NCBI GenBank assembly: GCA_038147195.1 | Contig: JAYQTB010000004.1 | Span: 1,550,001-1,614,000, forward strand | From: Eutrophocola salsuginis | GTDB lineage: Bacteria > Pseudomonadota > Gammaproteobacteria > Pseudomonadales > Pseudohongiellaceae | Reading direction: 5' to 3' | DNA: 64,000 nt | Shown here: positions 1 to 9,724 of the stretch, piece after piece | Layout of the letters: each line of letters begins with the position of its first letter | Position numbering within the stretch: the stretch's first letter is position 1 | The notes under the pieces: generated by a model | What the model was told of the DNA's origin: nothing | Database searches by the model: none | Seen by the model: the letters and a program-made list of their open reading frames with translations, nothing else | Position numbers and translations under genes: made by a program

Positions 1-211
1 TCTGTATCTTCACACCGAGCGAGGCCAGTCGTTCGGTAACAGAGGAATCGCTGATATCCGAACCACTAATGCTGTAACCCTGGTTGAGCAGCACTTCGGC
101 AATTCCGCTCATGCCCGCCCCGCCGATTCCGACGAAGTGGATCCTACGGATACGCCGCATTTCCGGGATCATGCCGCAGCCGCGAGTTATATTCAGCATC
201 TTGTCAGGCAT
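1..211 (-). CDS. murC: UDP-N-acetylmuramate--L-alanine ligase, N-terminal part (cut by window edge)
   Basis: First about 70 codons of MurC, which adds L-alanine to UDP-MurNAc in the cytoplasm as the first step of peptide stem synthesis. The reverse strand reads an ATG at 211 and then the Rossmann motif HFVGIGGAGMSGIAEVL followed by GYSISGSD, which is the MurC N-terminal UDP-binding domain. The start overlaps the murG stop codon by 8 bp, as usual at the end of the dcw cluster. The first 13 residues (MPDKMLNITRGCG) precede a second in-frame Met, so a start at 172 is also possible. The rest of the gene lies beyond position 1. Confidence 0.93.
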   Translation of the reverse strand, partial: MPDKMLNITRGCGMIPEMRRIRRIHFVGIGGAGMSGIAEVLLNQGYSISGSDISDSSVTERLASLGVKIQ

Positions 212-1352
212 AACATGCCACCATGCACAAGTACCCGGCCCTTTCGGTGGCATCCGGCATACAAGCCTGGCGCGCATTGCGGGCGGCTTCCAGCAACGCT
301 GCACGGTCATCACTAAATTTCCTCAGCGCTGTCAGCAGGCGGTGCTCGTCGAGCTCATCCTGCGGAATGATTTCCGCGGCACCGGCTCGCTGTAAGTAAC
401 CCGCGTTTTCCGTCTGGTGATCGTCAACCGCATAGGGATATGGGATGAGGATCGAGGCCATACCCACGGCGGCGATCTCAGCGACAGTCATTGCTCCTGC
501 CCGCGCGATGATAATATCGGCCCAGCGGTAAGCCGCCTGCATGTCATCAATGAAAGGTTCCACGCGAATCTGCCCATCGAGACTAATTTCATGGATACCG
601 TACAACTCCCGTGTTTCTTCCACATTCCTTTTCCCGCACTGGTGCAGTACTTCCGGGCGTTCGTTTTCCGAAATCAGTTTCAGCATGGCGGGAATTGCCT
701 TGTTGATCGCCATGGCGCCAAGGCTGCCACCGATGACCATTACTCGCAGACGGCGCCCTCCAGTGTTCTGAAGGGGCTGTTCGCCCAGAGCAGCGATGTC
801 ATGTCGTACCGGATTGCCGACCACTATGGTGTTACCCGGCCTGATGAATTTTTTTAACAATCTGTTGCTCGTCATGTCCTGCTTACGCTGGAAAGCACCC
901 GGGAAAGCTTCCATGACGGTGGAAGCAAAGGGAAACAGGAGCTGGTTGGATAGACCGGCTATGGCGTTCTGCTCATGGATGAGCAGCTTCTTGCGCAGGA
1001 GCCAGGCGGCAAGACCGCCGGGGCCGGTCACAAAACCGCCCATGCCCAGGACGCAACCCGGCTTGATTTGCGCGACCTTGAGCATGGACTGAAGCACAGC
1101 GACCAAAATTACAAACGGCGACAACAACCGGCGCCCAAGACTGGATCCGCGCAGACCGGCGATGGAAATGAAATGCAGGGGAATGTTGGCGGCCGGAATG
1201 ACCGATGCCTCCAGGCCGCTGCGCGTGCCCAACCATTCCACCTGGATGCCCCTGGACAGCAAATGTTCAGCAATACTCAACGCGGGAAACACGTGTCCAC
1301 CCGTGCCTCCGGCCATGATGAGTATTTTTCGATTGTCAGCTGCTGTCATCAT
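204..1352 (-). CDS. murG: UDP-GlcNAc transferase MurG (lipid I to lipid II)
   Basis: Peripheral inner-membrane GT28 glycosyltransferase that adds GlcNAc to lipid I, giving lipid II. The N-terminal glycine-rich loop MAGGTGGHVFPAL is near residue 13. The C-terminal UDP-GlcNAc site shows RAGAMTVAEIAAVG and the DDHQTENA motif near residues 285-320. At 382 aa it is slightly longer than the usual 350-360, through a short tail after the last helix. Two consecutive ATG codons (1352 and 1349) are possible starts. It lies 7 bp after ftsW and overlaps murC, so it is translated as part of the dcw operon. Confidence 0.97.
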   Translation of the reverse strand: MMTAADNRKILIMAGGTGGHVFPALSIAEHLLSRGIQVEWLGTRSGLEASVIPAANIPLHFISIAGLRGSSLGRRLLSPFVILVAVLQSMLKVAQIKPGCVLGMGGFVTGPGGLAAWLLRKKLLIHEQNAIAGLSNQLLFPFASTVMEAFPGAFQRKQDMTSNRLLKKFIRPGNTIVVGNPVRHDIAALGEQPLQNTGGRRLRVMVIGGSLGAMAINKAIPAMLKLISENERPEVLHQCGKRNVEETRELYGIHEISLDGQIRVEPFIDDMQAAYRWADIIIARAGAMTVAEIAAVGMASILIPYPYAVDDHQTENAGYLQRAGAAEIIPQDELDEHRLLTALRKFSDDRAALLEAARNARQACMPDATERAGYLCMVACYA

Positions 1353-1359
1353 GTATTCG

Positions 1360-2547
1360 TTAAACCTTCAACGTGGCTTTTCCGCCGACCGACTGCCTGT
1401 CCTCGATATCGATGCGCAGCAGCAGGGCCACCATCGCAATACAGGTCAAGAGGCTCGAACCGCCGGAACTAATAAACGGCAGGGTCAGGCCCTTGTTCGG
1501 CAGCAGGCCGATATTGACGTACACGTTGATCACCACCTGGCCGATGAAGATGAAGGCCAGGCCGTATGCCGCATAGGCGGCGAAGAAATTGCCGTTGCGC
1601 TCGTTGCGCCGGGCGATGACCAGGGCGCGGGAGATAAATGCGGCAAATAAAAGCAGTAGTGCCAGCACACCGATCACGCCCAGCTCCTCGGCGATGATCG
1701 CAATGATAAAATCGGTATGACCATCCGGCAGGAAATACATTTTCTGGATGCTGTTGCCGAGTCCCATGCCCAGCCACTCGCCACGCCCGAAACCGATCAA
1801 CGCCTGTGCCAGCTGGTAACCGGAATCAAATACGATGTCCTCGTGAAATGGGTCCTTCAGCGCCTGCAGGTAGGAGGACACGCGGCGCATGCGATAGGCT
1901 GAGGTGAATATCAGTAGGGCACCCGCACCCACCACCATGGTGGCTGCCAGCAGGAAATGCCAGAACCTGGCGCCGGCAAGGAACAGCATGGCCATTACCG
2001 CGAACATGATAACCACGACGGCGCCGAAATCAGGTTCGAGCAGCAGCAGCGCCATCGGGAACACCATGAACAAGAACGGCATGCCGAACCCCTTGATGCT
2101 GCCGCATATGAAATCGTGATGCCGGCTGAGCAGGCCAGCCATGAAGAATACGATCCAGATCTTGGCCGGCTCGGACACCTGCAGGGTCATGAAACCGAGA
2201 TTGATCCAGCGCGTACCACCTCCAGCCGTGTGCCCGATGCCAGGCAGAAGCACCAAGATCAGTGTCATCATCGCCAGGATATACAGGGCATGACTGCACC
2301 GCTCCCACCAGGCCAGTGGAATATTCAGCAGGATCGTCCCGCCGACCAGACCCACGACAATGAAGGTAATTTGTTTCTTGAGGTAGTACAGCGGATCGCC
2401 ATATAAGCTTTCCCCGATCTCTACAGAGGCAGAAGTCATCATGATGAGCCCGAAGAAGATCAGCACCAGGGTAAAAATGATCAGCCAGCTGTCACCCAGG
2501 TAAGGCCGGTTCTCGTAGTGATGTTGCATAACGGCCTGCATAGTCAA
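1360..2547 (-). CDS. ftsW: Septal peptidoglycan polymerase FtsW (SEDS family)
   Basis: SEDS glycosyltransferase that polymerises lipid II at the septum with its partner FtsI, encoded upstream in the same operon. About ten hydrophobic segments span the 395 residues, and the family signature LPFISSGGSSLLTC is near the C-terminus. There are two start options. A TTG at 2547 has AAGGAG five bases upstream and overlaps the murD stop as TTGA. An ATG at 2541 lies after the stop, with an 11-base spacer. The TTG fits the ribosome-binding site better. Position between murD and murG is canonical. Confidence 0.96.
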   Translation of the reverse strand: MTMQAVMQHHYENRPYLGDSWLIIFTLVLIFFGLIMMTSASVEIGESLYGDPLYYLKKQITFIVVGLVGGTILLNIPLAWWERCSHALYILAMMTLILVLLPGIGHTAGGGTRWINLGFMTLQVSEPAKIWIVFFMAGLLSRHHDFICGSIKGFGMPFLFMVFPMALLLLEPDFGAVVVIMFAVMAMLFLAGARFWHFLLAATMVVGAGALLIFTSAYRMRRVSSYLQALKDPFHEDIVFDSGYQLAQALIGFGRGEWLGMGLGNSIQKMYFLPDGHTDFIIAIIAEELGVIGVLALLLLFAAFISRALVIARRNERNGNFFAAYAAYGLAFIFIGQVVINVYVNIGLLPNKGLTLPFISSGGSSLLTCIAMVALLLRIDIEDRQSVGGKATLKV

Positions 2548-3890
2548 TGCAACTCCTTCACGCAGTGTATGAACACGTCACCGCGATGCTCGAAATTCCT
2601 GAACATGTCGAAACTGGCGCACGCCGGTGAGAGCAGCACAACATCGCCCTTTTCGGCCTTTTCATCCGCCAGTTTCACCGCCTCCTCCATGGAGGACACC
2701 TTTACCGTGACTACGACATGCTGCAGCGCTGCCTCGATTTTTGGAGCATCCTCACCGAACAGGATGGCCAGCCTGGTGTGAGCCGACAGCGGCTCGCGCA
2801 GGACAGAAAAATCCGCACCCTTGCCCTGGCCGCCTGCGAGCAGGATGATCCTGCCCTTCCCGCCCAGCCCGTTGACCGCCGCAATGCAGGCACCTGTGTT
2901 CGTACCCTTGGAATCGTTGTACCAGTTCACGCCGCGTATCTCGGCAACCCACTGGCAGCGGTGAGGCAGGCCCGGAAAGCTTGCCAGTGCCGACAACATG
3001 CCCTTCATGGACAATCCCGCGGCATGACCCAGCGCCAGGGCTGCAAGTGCATTGGCCACGTTGTGGTCGCCGGCGATTTTCAGTGCACTGACTTGCATCA
3101 GGGGTTCGCCGTTGAAGGTAAGGCAGCGCTCACCATTGACGTGCATCACCCTGAATTCACTGGTCGACTGCTCTTCGAGACTGAAGTGCCACTGCCTGAC
3201 CCCGGACGGCAGATCGGCCTGGCTGGCGGCATCATCATCGTTGATCACCGCCTGGCGGCAATCCTGGAAAATGCGGCGCTTTGCGTCGATATAGGCATCC
3301 ATCGAGTCATACCGGTCCATGTGGTCGAGGCTCAGGTTCAGTACGGTGGCCACCTCTGCACCCAGATGGCGAGTGGTTTCCAGCTGGAAACTGGACAGTT
3401 CCAGCACGTAAAGGCTGGCCGGCGCCTCCTGCAGCAGGTCCAGCACGGGCAGGCCGATGTTGCCCGCCACGCGTACATCGACACCGTCGGCTTTCGCCAT
3501 TTCCCCGACTAGCGTGGTCACAGTGCTCTTCGCGTTGGAGCCGGTTATGGCTACTAGCGGGGCATTCACGGCATGCGCGAAGATGTCAACGTCGCCTGTC
3601 ACCGGTACACCGCTGGCCACGGCCTTGCGCAGTGCGGGGAGTTGTTGGTCCACGCCTGGACTGACAATCAGCTGGGCAGCATTCAAAAGTGTTTCTTCCC
3701 TGAACTCACCCAGTTCGAGTTCAATGTCGGGACACTCGGCTTGCAGCTGATGCAGTCCAGGCGGATTTTGGCGGCTGTCTATCACCTTGAATCTTTCCTG
3801 GCGGCTGGCCAGGTAGCGGGCGCATGAAAGCCCGGTCTGGCCAAGACCGACTACGACTTTCATTTTTCCATTGGCCTGCTCTGTATTCAT
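2544..3890 (-). CDS. murD: UDP-MurNAc-L-alanine--D-glutamate ligase
   Basis: Cytoplasmic Mur ligase that adds D-glutamate to UDP-MurNAc-L-Ala. The N-terminal Rossmann start VVVGLGQTGLSCARYL is near residue 12. The ATP-binding loop reads AITGSNAKSTVTTLVGE near residue 113, a form also known from pseudomonad MurD. LELSSFQLETT and the C-terminal-domain LLSPACASFDMFRNFEHRG are typical. The length of 448 aa is normal. It lies 16 bp downstream of mraY and overlaps the ftsW start. Confidence 0.97.
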   Translation of the reverse strand: MNTEQANGKMKVVVGLGQTGLSCARYLASRQERFKVIDSRQNPPGLHQLQAECPDIELELGEFREETLLNAAQLIVSPGVDQQLPALRKAVASGVPVTGDVDIFAHAVNAPLVAITGSNAKSTVTTLVGEMAKADGVDVRVAGNIGLPVLDLLQEAPASLYVLELSSFQLETTRHLGAEVATVLNLSLDHMDRYDSMDAYIDAKRRIFQDCRQAVINDDDAASQADLPSGVRQWHFSLEEQSTSEFRVMHVNGERCLTFNGEPLMQVSALKIAGDHNVANALAALALGHAAGLSMKGMLSALASFPGLPHRCQWVAEIRGVNWYNDSKGTNTGACIAAVNGLGGKGRIILLAGGQGKGADFSVLREPLSAHTRLAILFGEDAPKIEAALQHVVVTVKVSSMEEAVKLADEKAEKGDVVLLSPACASFDMFRNFEHRGDVFIHCVKELH

Positions 3891-3906
3891 GACCGCTTGT
3901 ACAGCC

Positions 3907-4989
3907 TTATCTGAGTTTCAATGTGGCCAGTCCCAACAGCACCAGGATCACGGTAATGATCCAGAAGCGCACGATGACACGAGGTTCCGGCCAGCCTTTC
4001 AGTTCAAAATGGTGATGCAGTGGCGCCATGCGGAAAATACGTTTTCCGGTCAGCTTGAACGAGGTCACCTGCAGGACGACGGACAGTGTTTCCATGACAA
4101 ACACCCCGCCCATGATGATTAGGACGATTTCGTGGCGCACGATGACCGCCACCACCCCCAACGCGGCGCCAAGCGCGAGCGCGCCCACATCGCCCATGAA
4201 AACCTGGGCGGGATAGGTGTTGAACCAGAGAAAGCCCAAGCCTGCCCCAGCCAGCGCACCACAGTAGACGCCTAACTCACCTACGCCCGCGATATATGGG
4301 ATATTCAGGTAGGCGGAAAATTCCGAATGACCGGTCAGGTAGGCAATGATGCCGAGGGCAGCGCCCACCATGACGGTCGGCAGGATGGCCAGACCATCGA
4401 GCCCGTCAGTAAGGTTCACGGCATTGCTGAACCCGACGATCATGAAATAGGACAAGATCACGTACACAGGTCCCAGGTTCAGGGCGAAATCCTTAAAGAA
4501 TGGCACAAACAACTGGGTATCGGCTGGCTCCATCGCGATACTGTATAAATAGACGGACACCACAAGGCCGATCACCGACTGCCAGAAATATTTCCAGCGC
4601 GGCGCCAAGCCCTTAGGGTTCTTCTCGAAGACCTTGCGGTAATCGTCCACCCACCCGATGGTGCCGAACAGGCCAGTCACGAGGATGACTACCCATACGT
4701 AGGAATTACGTAGGTCTGCCCAAAGCAGGCTGCTGACGATGATGCTGATCAGGATCAGCGCGCCGCCCATGGTAGGCGTACCGGCCTTGCTGAGATGACT
4801 TTCCGGTCCGTCATCCCGGACCACCTGGCCGATCTGGTGATAGTTCAGGCGGCGGATCATGTATGGACCAATCACAAGAGACAGCGCCAGTGCCGTGAGG
4901 ATGCCGAAAATACCGCGCGTGGTCAGGTATTCAAATACCCGAAAGCCGGAATTGAACTGCATCAGGTATTCGGTCAGAAAGAGCAGCAT
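3907..4989 (-). CDS. mraY: Phospho-MurNAc-pentapeptide transferase MraY
   Basis: Integral membrane enzyme that transfers phospho-MurNAc-pentapeptide to undecaprenyl phosphate, making lipid I. The 360 residues form about ten membrane segments. Family motifs are present: VDDYRKV, the substrate loop NAVNLTDGLDGLAI, and the histidine cluster PLHHHFELKGW. The N-terminus MLLFLTEYLMQFNSGF matches the family, which supports the ATG at 4989. It sits between murF and murD in the dcw cluster. Confidence 0.97.
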   Translation of the reverse strand: MLLFLTEYLMQFNSGFRVFEYLTTRGIFGILTALALSLVIGPYMIRRLNYHQIGQVVRDDGPESHLSKAGTPTMGGALILISIIVSSLLWADLRNSYVWVVILVTGLFGTIGWVDDYRKVFEKNPKGLAPRWKYFWQSVIGLVVSVYLYSIAMEPADTQLFVPFFKDFALNLGPVYVILSYFMIVGFSNAVNLTDGLDGLAILPTVMVGAALGIIAYLTGHSEFSAYLNIPYIAGVGELGVYCGALAGAGLGFLWFNTYPAQVFMGDVGALALGAALGVVAVIVRHEIVLIIMGGVFVMETLSVVLQVTSFKLTGKRIFRMAPLHHHFELKGWPEPRVIVRFWIITVILVLLGLATLKLR

Positions 4990-5038
4990 GAGATTGGCAT
5001 CTCCCCATCGGTAAGCGATCCAGTCCAGTCTGACATGC

Positions 5039-6400
5039 TCATGCCACCTCCGCCTGTATCTGTTTAACGAGCTTTTCCATACCCTGGCTTCTTGATCCTT
5101 TTACCAGCACCGTTACCGATGCATTCAACAGCGGCAGAAGGGTGTCGATGAATTGCCCCCGGTCTTCCAGGAAAATACCGCTATCCCCATAGGCCTCTAC
5201 CGCCAGCCGGCTTAGCTTGCCGACCGCGATGAAATGGTCCACGCCGTGGGCGCGCGCATAGCTGCCGATTTCCCGGTGTCCGCGCTCGGCATCACTGCCC
5301 AGCTCACCCATGTCGCCCATAACCACGATGGTGGTGCCGGCGTTCAGTGCCAGCACATCAATGGCTGCCTTGAACGAAGACGGGCTGGCGTTGTAACTGT
5401 CGTCGATGACAGTCGAATCCTTCACACCTTTCACTATGCACATCCGGCCCTTAACCGGGGTGAATATTTCCAGGCCTGTCCTGACGGCTTCCAGGCTGGC
5501 TCCGGCAGCCATTGCCATCGTGGCAGCGGCCAGAGCATTGCCCACGTTGTGCATTCCCGGCACCCGCAGGGTGACAGCGATCGTTCCGGCATCGGTATTG
5601 AGCGTAAACCCGGCACCGCGCACGGCATCGAGCTGCACATCGGTGGCATACACATCAGCCGTGGTGTTGCCCCTGGCACTGACGGTGAGAATGCGGCGGC
5701 GGCCCGCCTGCTGCTCAAGCTGATCGATGAACTGGCCGGCAAATTCATCATCCAGGTTCACCACGGCGGTACCGCCTTCCTGTATGCCCTGCCAGATTTC
5801 AGACTTGGCCCTGGCTACACCGGCCAGGTCACCAAATCCTTCGAGGTGCGTGCCGGCGATGTTTGTGATGTGCCCGATCTGCGGGCGCGTCAGGCTGACG
5901 CTGTAGGCAATTTCACCAGGGCCGTTGGCACCCATTTCGATGACGGCAAATTCATGCCTGGCCTCGATTTTCAGCAGGCTCAGGGGCACGCCCAGGTCGT
6001 TGTTCAGGTTACCTCGCGTCATGATGACTTCACCACAGCCGCCAAGGATGGATGCCGTCATTTCCTTCACCGTTGTCTTGCCCTGGCTGCCGGTCAGCGC
6101 GATGACACAGGCGGTAGTCCGGTCGCGGTTGAGCGCACCGATTTTCCCCAGCACATTACGGGAATCCGCCACGTGCAGCGTGGGTATTCCGCAGACAACC
6201 CCTTCGCTGACAATGGCTCCGCAGGCATGCTGCTTTTCAGCCTTGCCGACAAACGCGTTGCCGTTGAAGTTGGGCCCCTTGATGGCGATGAACAAATCGT
6301 TTTCCTGCAGTGTGCGGGTATCGATGGACACGGCGGAAAACTCGGCATCGCCGCTGGAGAGAATGCCCCCGGTGACTTCCTGGATTTCCTTTAAGCGCAT
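5039..6400 (-). CDS. murF: UDP-MurNAc-tripeptide--D-Ala-D-Ala ligase
   Basis: Cytoplasmic Mur ligase that adds the D-Ala-D-Ala dipeptide, completing UDP-MurNAc-pentapeptide. The ATP loop ALTGSQGKTTVKEM is near residue 100, and the family residues VIEMGANGPGEI, NLNNDLG and DSYNASPSS are present. I chose the ATG at 6400 (MRLKEIQEVTGG, 453 aa). The longer frame opens with a TTG at 6445 inside murE and gives a basic 15-residue leader unlike the family. The stop lies 49 bp before mraY. Confidence 0.95.
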   Translation of the reverse strand: MRLKEIQEVTGGILSSGDAEFSAVSIDTRTLQENDLFIAIKGPNFNGNAFVGKAEKQHACGAIVSEGVVCGIPTLHVADSRNVLGKIGALNRDRTTACVIALTGSQGKTTVKEMTASILGGCGEVIMTRGNLNNDLGVPLSLLKIEARHEFAVIEMGANGPGEIAYSVSLTRPQIGHITNIAGTHLEGFGDLAGVARAKSEIWQGIQEGGTAVVNLDDEFAGQFIDQLEQQAGRRRILTVSARGNTTADVYATDVQLDAVRGAGFTLNTDAGTIAVTLRVPGMHNVGNALAAATMAMAAGASLEAVRTGLEIFTPVKGRMCIVKGVKDSTVIDDSYNASPSSFKAAIDVLALNAGTTIVVMGDMGELGSDAERGHREIGSYARAHGVDHFIAVGKLSRLAVEAYGDSGIFLEDRGQFIDTLLPLLNASVTVLVKGSRSQGMEKLVKQIQAEVA

Positions 6401-6431
6401 CGTGCCTATCACTCGTTGCTTCCCGTTCCGG

Positions 6432-7964
6432 TTATTTTTTCGCAAACCGCTTGTTAAGACAGACGCGCGCCTGCTTCACATCGCTGAAGACCATGCGGTT
6501 GCCGCCCACGTCCTGGTACTCCTCATGACCCTTGCCGGCAATCAGCACTACATCGCCTTCTGCCGCATTGCTGATGGCGTAATCGATGGCCTTGGCGCGG
6601 TCGCTTTCGACAACCACGTCAGCATCACCAGAGAGGCCGGTAAGAATCTGCTTGATGATGGCGCCGGAATCCTCTGTGCGCGGATTATCGTCAGTGATGA
6701 TCAACTTGCTCGCCAATTGCTCGGCGATTTCCGCCATCAGGGGACGCTTGCCCTTGTCGCGATCACCGCCACAACCGAAGACACACCAGATATCACCCTT
6801 ATAGTGCTGGCGCAGGGCGGACAACGCATTTTTCAGTCCGTCCGGGGTATGGGCATAATCGATTACCACGGAAACCGGATGGTCACCCAGGATTTCCATA
6901 CGCCCTTTTACGGGTGAGACTGCCGCCACTTTTTCCAGAATCTTGTTGAAATCGAAGCCGGGCTTGTCTGCTTCTGTAGCCATGACGGTGGTGAGTACCG
7001 CCAGGATGTTGCTGACATTAAATGAACCCGCCAGGGTGCTGCTGAAACAGCCCTCGCCCCATGGCGTGACCACGTCAAGAGAAAAACCCGAGCGCTTGAA
7101 TTCAAGCGCCCGGGGAAACACATCTGCCTTTGGATTGTGCAGACTGTAGGTAAAACATTTCACGGTTTTTGCGAGGCTGTTGAGAATCTTCGCACTGAAG
7201 ATGTCATCCATGTTTATCACAGCGATCTTCAACTGAGGATTCATGAACAGCTTGCGTTTCTCGTCACCGTAAGCGGTCATGCCGCCGTGATAATCGAGAT
7301 GGTCGCGACTGAGGTTGGTAAAGACGGCTACATCGAATTCGTTTACGTTCACGCGCTTCTGGTTCAGGCCGTGGGAAGATACCTCCATGGCCATGACGTC
7401 CCCGTCGCGAATACGCACCTCCTCAAAGATACGCTGTACGTTGATCGCATCCGGTGTCGTACCGGGACCGGTGTCGTCATAGTTGTAAGGCTCACCGTAT
7501 ATGCCATGCCCCAGAGTACCGCTGATGCCACACTTGTAGCCCAGCATATCCAGGCACTGCGCTATGAACTGGCAGCAGCTGGTCTTGCCGTTGGTGCCCG
7601 TGATACCGATCAGGGTGAAGGAAGCTGCCGGATTATCGAAGAAACGCGCGGCAATCTTGCCGATGCGCGTAGACAGCTTGTCCACGGGTATGACGGGCAC
7701 GCCTTCACGCACGGAAATCTCTGACCATTCCTCGTCCTTCTCTACCAGCACGGCATTGGCGCCCCTGGCAATCACCTCGTCGACAAAGTGCCTGCCGTCA
7801 TGGGTGGCGCCTTGGTATGCCAGGAACAGGTCGCCCGGCTCGATGCGTCGTGAATCCATTTCTATTCCCGTGAGTTCCACGTCCATGCTGTCGGGAATGA
7901 CGACTTCGTCCTGCAGCAGCTCTGACAGCCGCATCTGCCTTGCCATGATTTCTGCTGTGTTCAT
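6432..7964 (-). CDS. murE: UDP-MurNAc-tripeptide synthetase (meso-DAP-adding)
   Basis: Mur ligase adding the third residue of the stem peptide. The ATP loop GITGTNGKTSCCQFIA is near residue 120. EVSSHGLNQKRV and the lysine-containing GDEKRKLF segment fit the catalytic core. DDNPRTED contains the DNPR signature associated with meso-diaminopimelate rather than lysine, so a DAP-type cell wall is expected. The length of 510 aa is normal. Its ATG overlaps the ftsI stop by 4 bp. Confidence 0.97.
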   Translation of the reverse strand: MNTAEIMARQMRLSELLQDEVVIPDSMDVELTGIEMDSRRIEPGDLFLAYQGATHDGRHFVDEVIARGANAVLVEKDEEWSEISVREGVPVIPVDKLSTRIGKIAARFFDNPAASFTLIGITGTNGKTSCCQFIAQCLDMLGYKCGISGTLGHGIYGEPYNYDDTGPGTTPDAINVQRIFEEVRIRDGDVMAMEVSSHGLNQKRVNVNEFDVAVFTNLSRDHLDYHGGMTAYGDEKRKLFMNPQLKIAVINMDDIFSAKILNSLAKTVKCFTYSLHNPKADVFPRALEFKRSGFSLDVVTPWGEGCFSSTLAGSFNVSNILAVLTTVMATEADKPGFDFNKILEKVAAVSPVKGRMEILGDHPVSVVIDYAHTPDGLKNALSALRQHYKGDIWCVFGCGGDRDKGKRPLMAEIAEQLASKLIITDDNPRTEDSGAIIKQILTGLSGDADVVVESDRAKAIDYAISNAAEGDVVLIAGKGHEEYQDVGGNRMVFSDVKQARVCLNKRFAKK

Positions 7965-9724
7965 CGTTCACTCCAAGGATTGCCGGGTTCGACTGCAGGA
8001 GGTTGGCTGGTCATACTGATCTGGCCGGGTTCGGGGTCGTTGTTGGGAGGCACGTTGAGAATGCGCATGGCGCCCGCGGCGATCTTGGCGAATGCCGGTG
8101 CCGCGACCGTGCCGCCGCCGGTTTCATCGCCCTGCGGCTGGTGAATGGAAATTACCGCGACTATGCGGGGATTGCGTGCCGGTACGAACCCGGCGAAATA
8201 GGCGTTGTAGTTCTCGTTGTCATAACCACCACCTACGTTGTAGAACCACGCGGTACCGGTCTTGCCGGCCACCTGGTATGACGGAATGGCGGCGCGGACA
8301 CCCGTACCGCCCAACTCTTTGCTGACCACGGTTTCCAGCATCCGGTTCACCTTGCGCACCAGGCCCTGGTCAAGGACACGCTCGCCTTCGACCGGCCCTT
8401 CCGTTTTCAACAGCGATACCGGTTTCCTGATGCCTTCGTTGGCGTAAATCATGTAGGCCTGGGCGATCTGTAATGGCGTGACCTGGAAACCGTACCCGTA
8501 GGCAAGCGTGGCGATATCGGACTTGCTCCAGCGTGGAAAACTGGGCAGGACGCCTGAAGCCTCACCGGGAAAGCCGGTGCCGATTGCTGTGCCATATCCA
8601 ACGCGTTGCAGCACATCGAGCATGGGATCCTGCCCCATGGCCAGTCCCAGTTTGATGGCGCCGACCTGGCTGGACTTGGTGATGATTTTCTCCAGTGGCA
8701 CCAACCCGTAGTTAACCGGGTCTTTCTTGAGCGCCCCATCGACACGGACATAACCCGGATTGGTGTCGATGATGCTGGAGGTATCGAACAGTCCACTTTC
8801 CAGGGCGGCCATGATAGTAAAGGGCTTCACTGTGGAGCCGGGCTCCATGAGGTCGACGATCGCACGATTACGCATGGCGTCATCGGCCAGGCTGGTTCGG
8901 TTGTTCGGGTTGTAGGAAGGCTGGCTCACCATGGCCAGCACCTCGCCGGTATCCACATCCAGCACGGTTGCGGTTCCGGCTTTGGCGTGCCTGCGGGTCA
9001 CTTCTTCCTTTAGCGCCTTGTAGGCCAGGAACTGGATGCGGCTGTCGATGCTCAGCACGAGCTCCTTGCCCGGTTGGGCCATCTCGTTGATTTTCACTTC
9101 GCGGATGATGCCGCCACGACGATCTTTAAGGACTTGCCTAGAACCCGGTTTTCCCTGCAGCCATTCTTCATAGGCAAGCTCGATGCCTTCCTGGCCCACG
9201 TCATCGGCATTGGTCAGGCCCAGCACGTGAGCGGCAACTTCACCCAGGGGATAGAAGCGCATGTACTCTTCCTGGGCGTAGACACCTCGTATATCGAGGT
9301 CGAGGATCTTGCGGGCATCGGCGGGCGCAAGACGACGCTTGATATAGAGGAACTCGCGTTCGGCGTTAGCAAGAATCCGGTTCCACAGCACCTCGCTGTT
9401 GATATCGATGGCAGGGAGTGCTTCCTTCAGTTTCTCCCAGGACGCCGGATTCGGCAGGATTTCACGGGGATTGAGCCACAGGGACTGGACAGGTGTGCTG
9501 ATGGCCAGGGCCTGGCCGTTGCGGTCCATGATGTTGCCGCGGTGGGCGGCAATGACATCATTGCGCACGGTGCGCATGTTGCCCTGCTCCTGCAGGACGG
9601 TGTTGTTGACGACCTGGAGGTCGAAAATTTTCCAGATGATGATGCCGAGGAGCGTGATAGCCGCCAGGGAGACGAAATACAGTCTCCAGAGCGGTTGTTT
9701 CTTTATAGTTGGCGCGCTAGTCAC
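7961..9724 (-). CDS. ftsI: Septal transpeptidase FtsI (PBP3)
   Basis: Division-specific class B penicillin-binding protein that crosslinks septal peptidoglycan with FtsW. One N-terminal membrane anchor (about residues 12-32) is followed by the PBP dimer domain and the transpeptidase domain. The catalytic SxxK tetrad is seen in EPGSTVKPFTIM (near 300). The KTGT motif is in VAGKTGTAWFYN (near 490). The middle SxN motif reads TKSSQVGAIKL, with Gln where Asn is usual. The GTG start at 9724 overlaps the ftsL stop by 8 bp. At 587 aa the length matches the family. Confidence 0.97.
   Translation of the reverse strand: MTSAPTIKKQPLWRLYFVSLAAITLLGIIIWKIFDLQVVNNTVLQEQGNMRTVRNDVIAAHRGNIMDRNGQALAISTPVQSLWLNPREILPNPASWEKLKEALPAIDINSEVLWNRILANAEREFLYIKRRLAPADARKILDLDIRGVYAQEEYMRFYPLGEVAAHVLGLTNADDVGQEGIELAYEEWLQGKPGSRQVLKDRRGGIIREVKINEMAQPGKELVLSIDSRIQFLAYKALKEEVTRRHAKAGTATVLDVDTGEVLAMVSQPSYNPNNRTSLADDAMRNRAIVDLMEPGSTVKPFTIMAALESGLFDTSSIIDTNPGYVRVDGALKKDPVNYGLVPLEKIITKSSQVGAIKLGLAMGQDPMLDVLQRVGYGTAIGTGFPGEASGVLPSFPRWSKSDIATLAYGYGFQVTPLQIAQAYMIYANEGIRKPVSLLKTEGPVEGERVLDQGLVRKVNRMLETVVSKELGGTGVRAAIPSYQVAGKTGTAWFYNVGGGYDNENYNAYFAGFVPARNPRIVAVISIHQPQGDETGGGTVAAPAFAKIAAGAMRILNVPPNNDPEPGQISMTSQPPAVEPGNPWSER

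Noticed and set aside
3470..3560. MurD ATP loop reads GSNAKST instead of GTNGKST
   Set aside because: The same form is known from pseudomonad MurD proteins, so it is not a defect.
5234..6394. 386-codon plus-strand frame within murF
   Set aside because: Antisense shadow of murF; its product is compositionally odd and matches no family.
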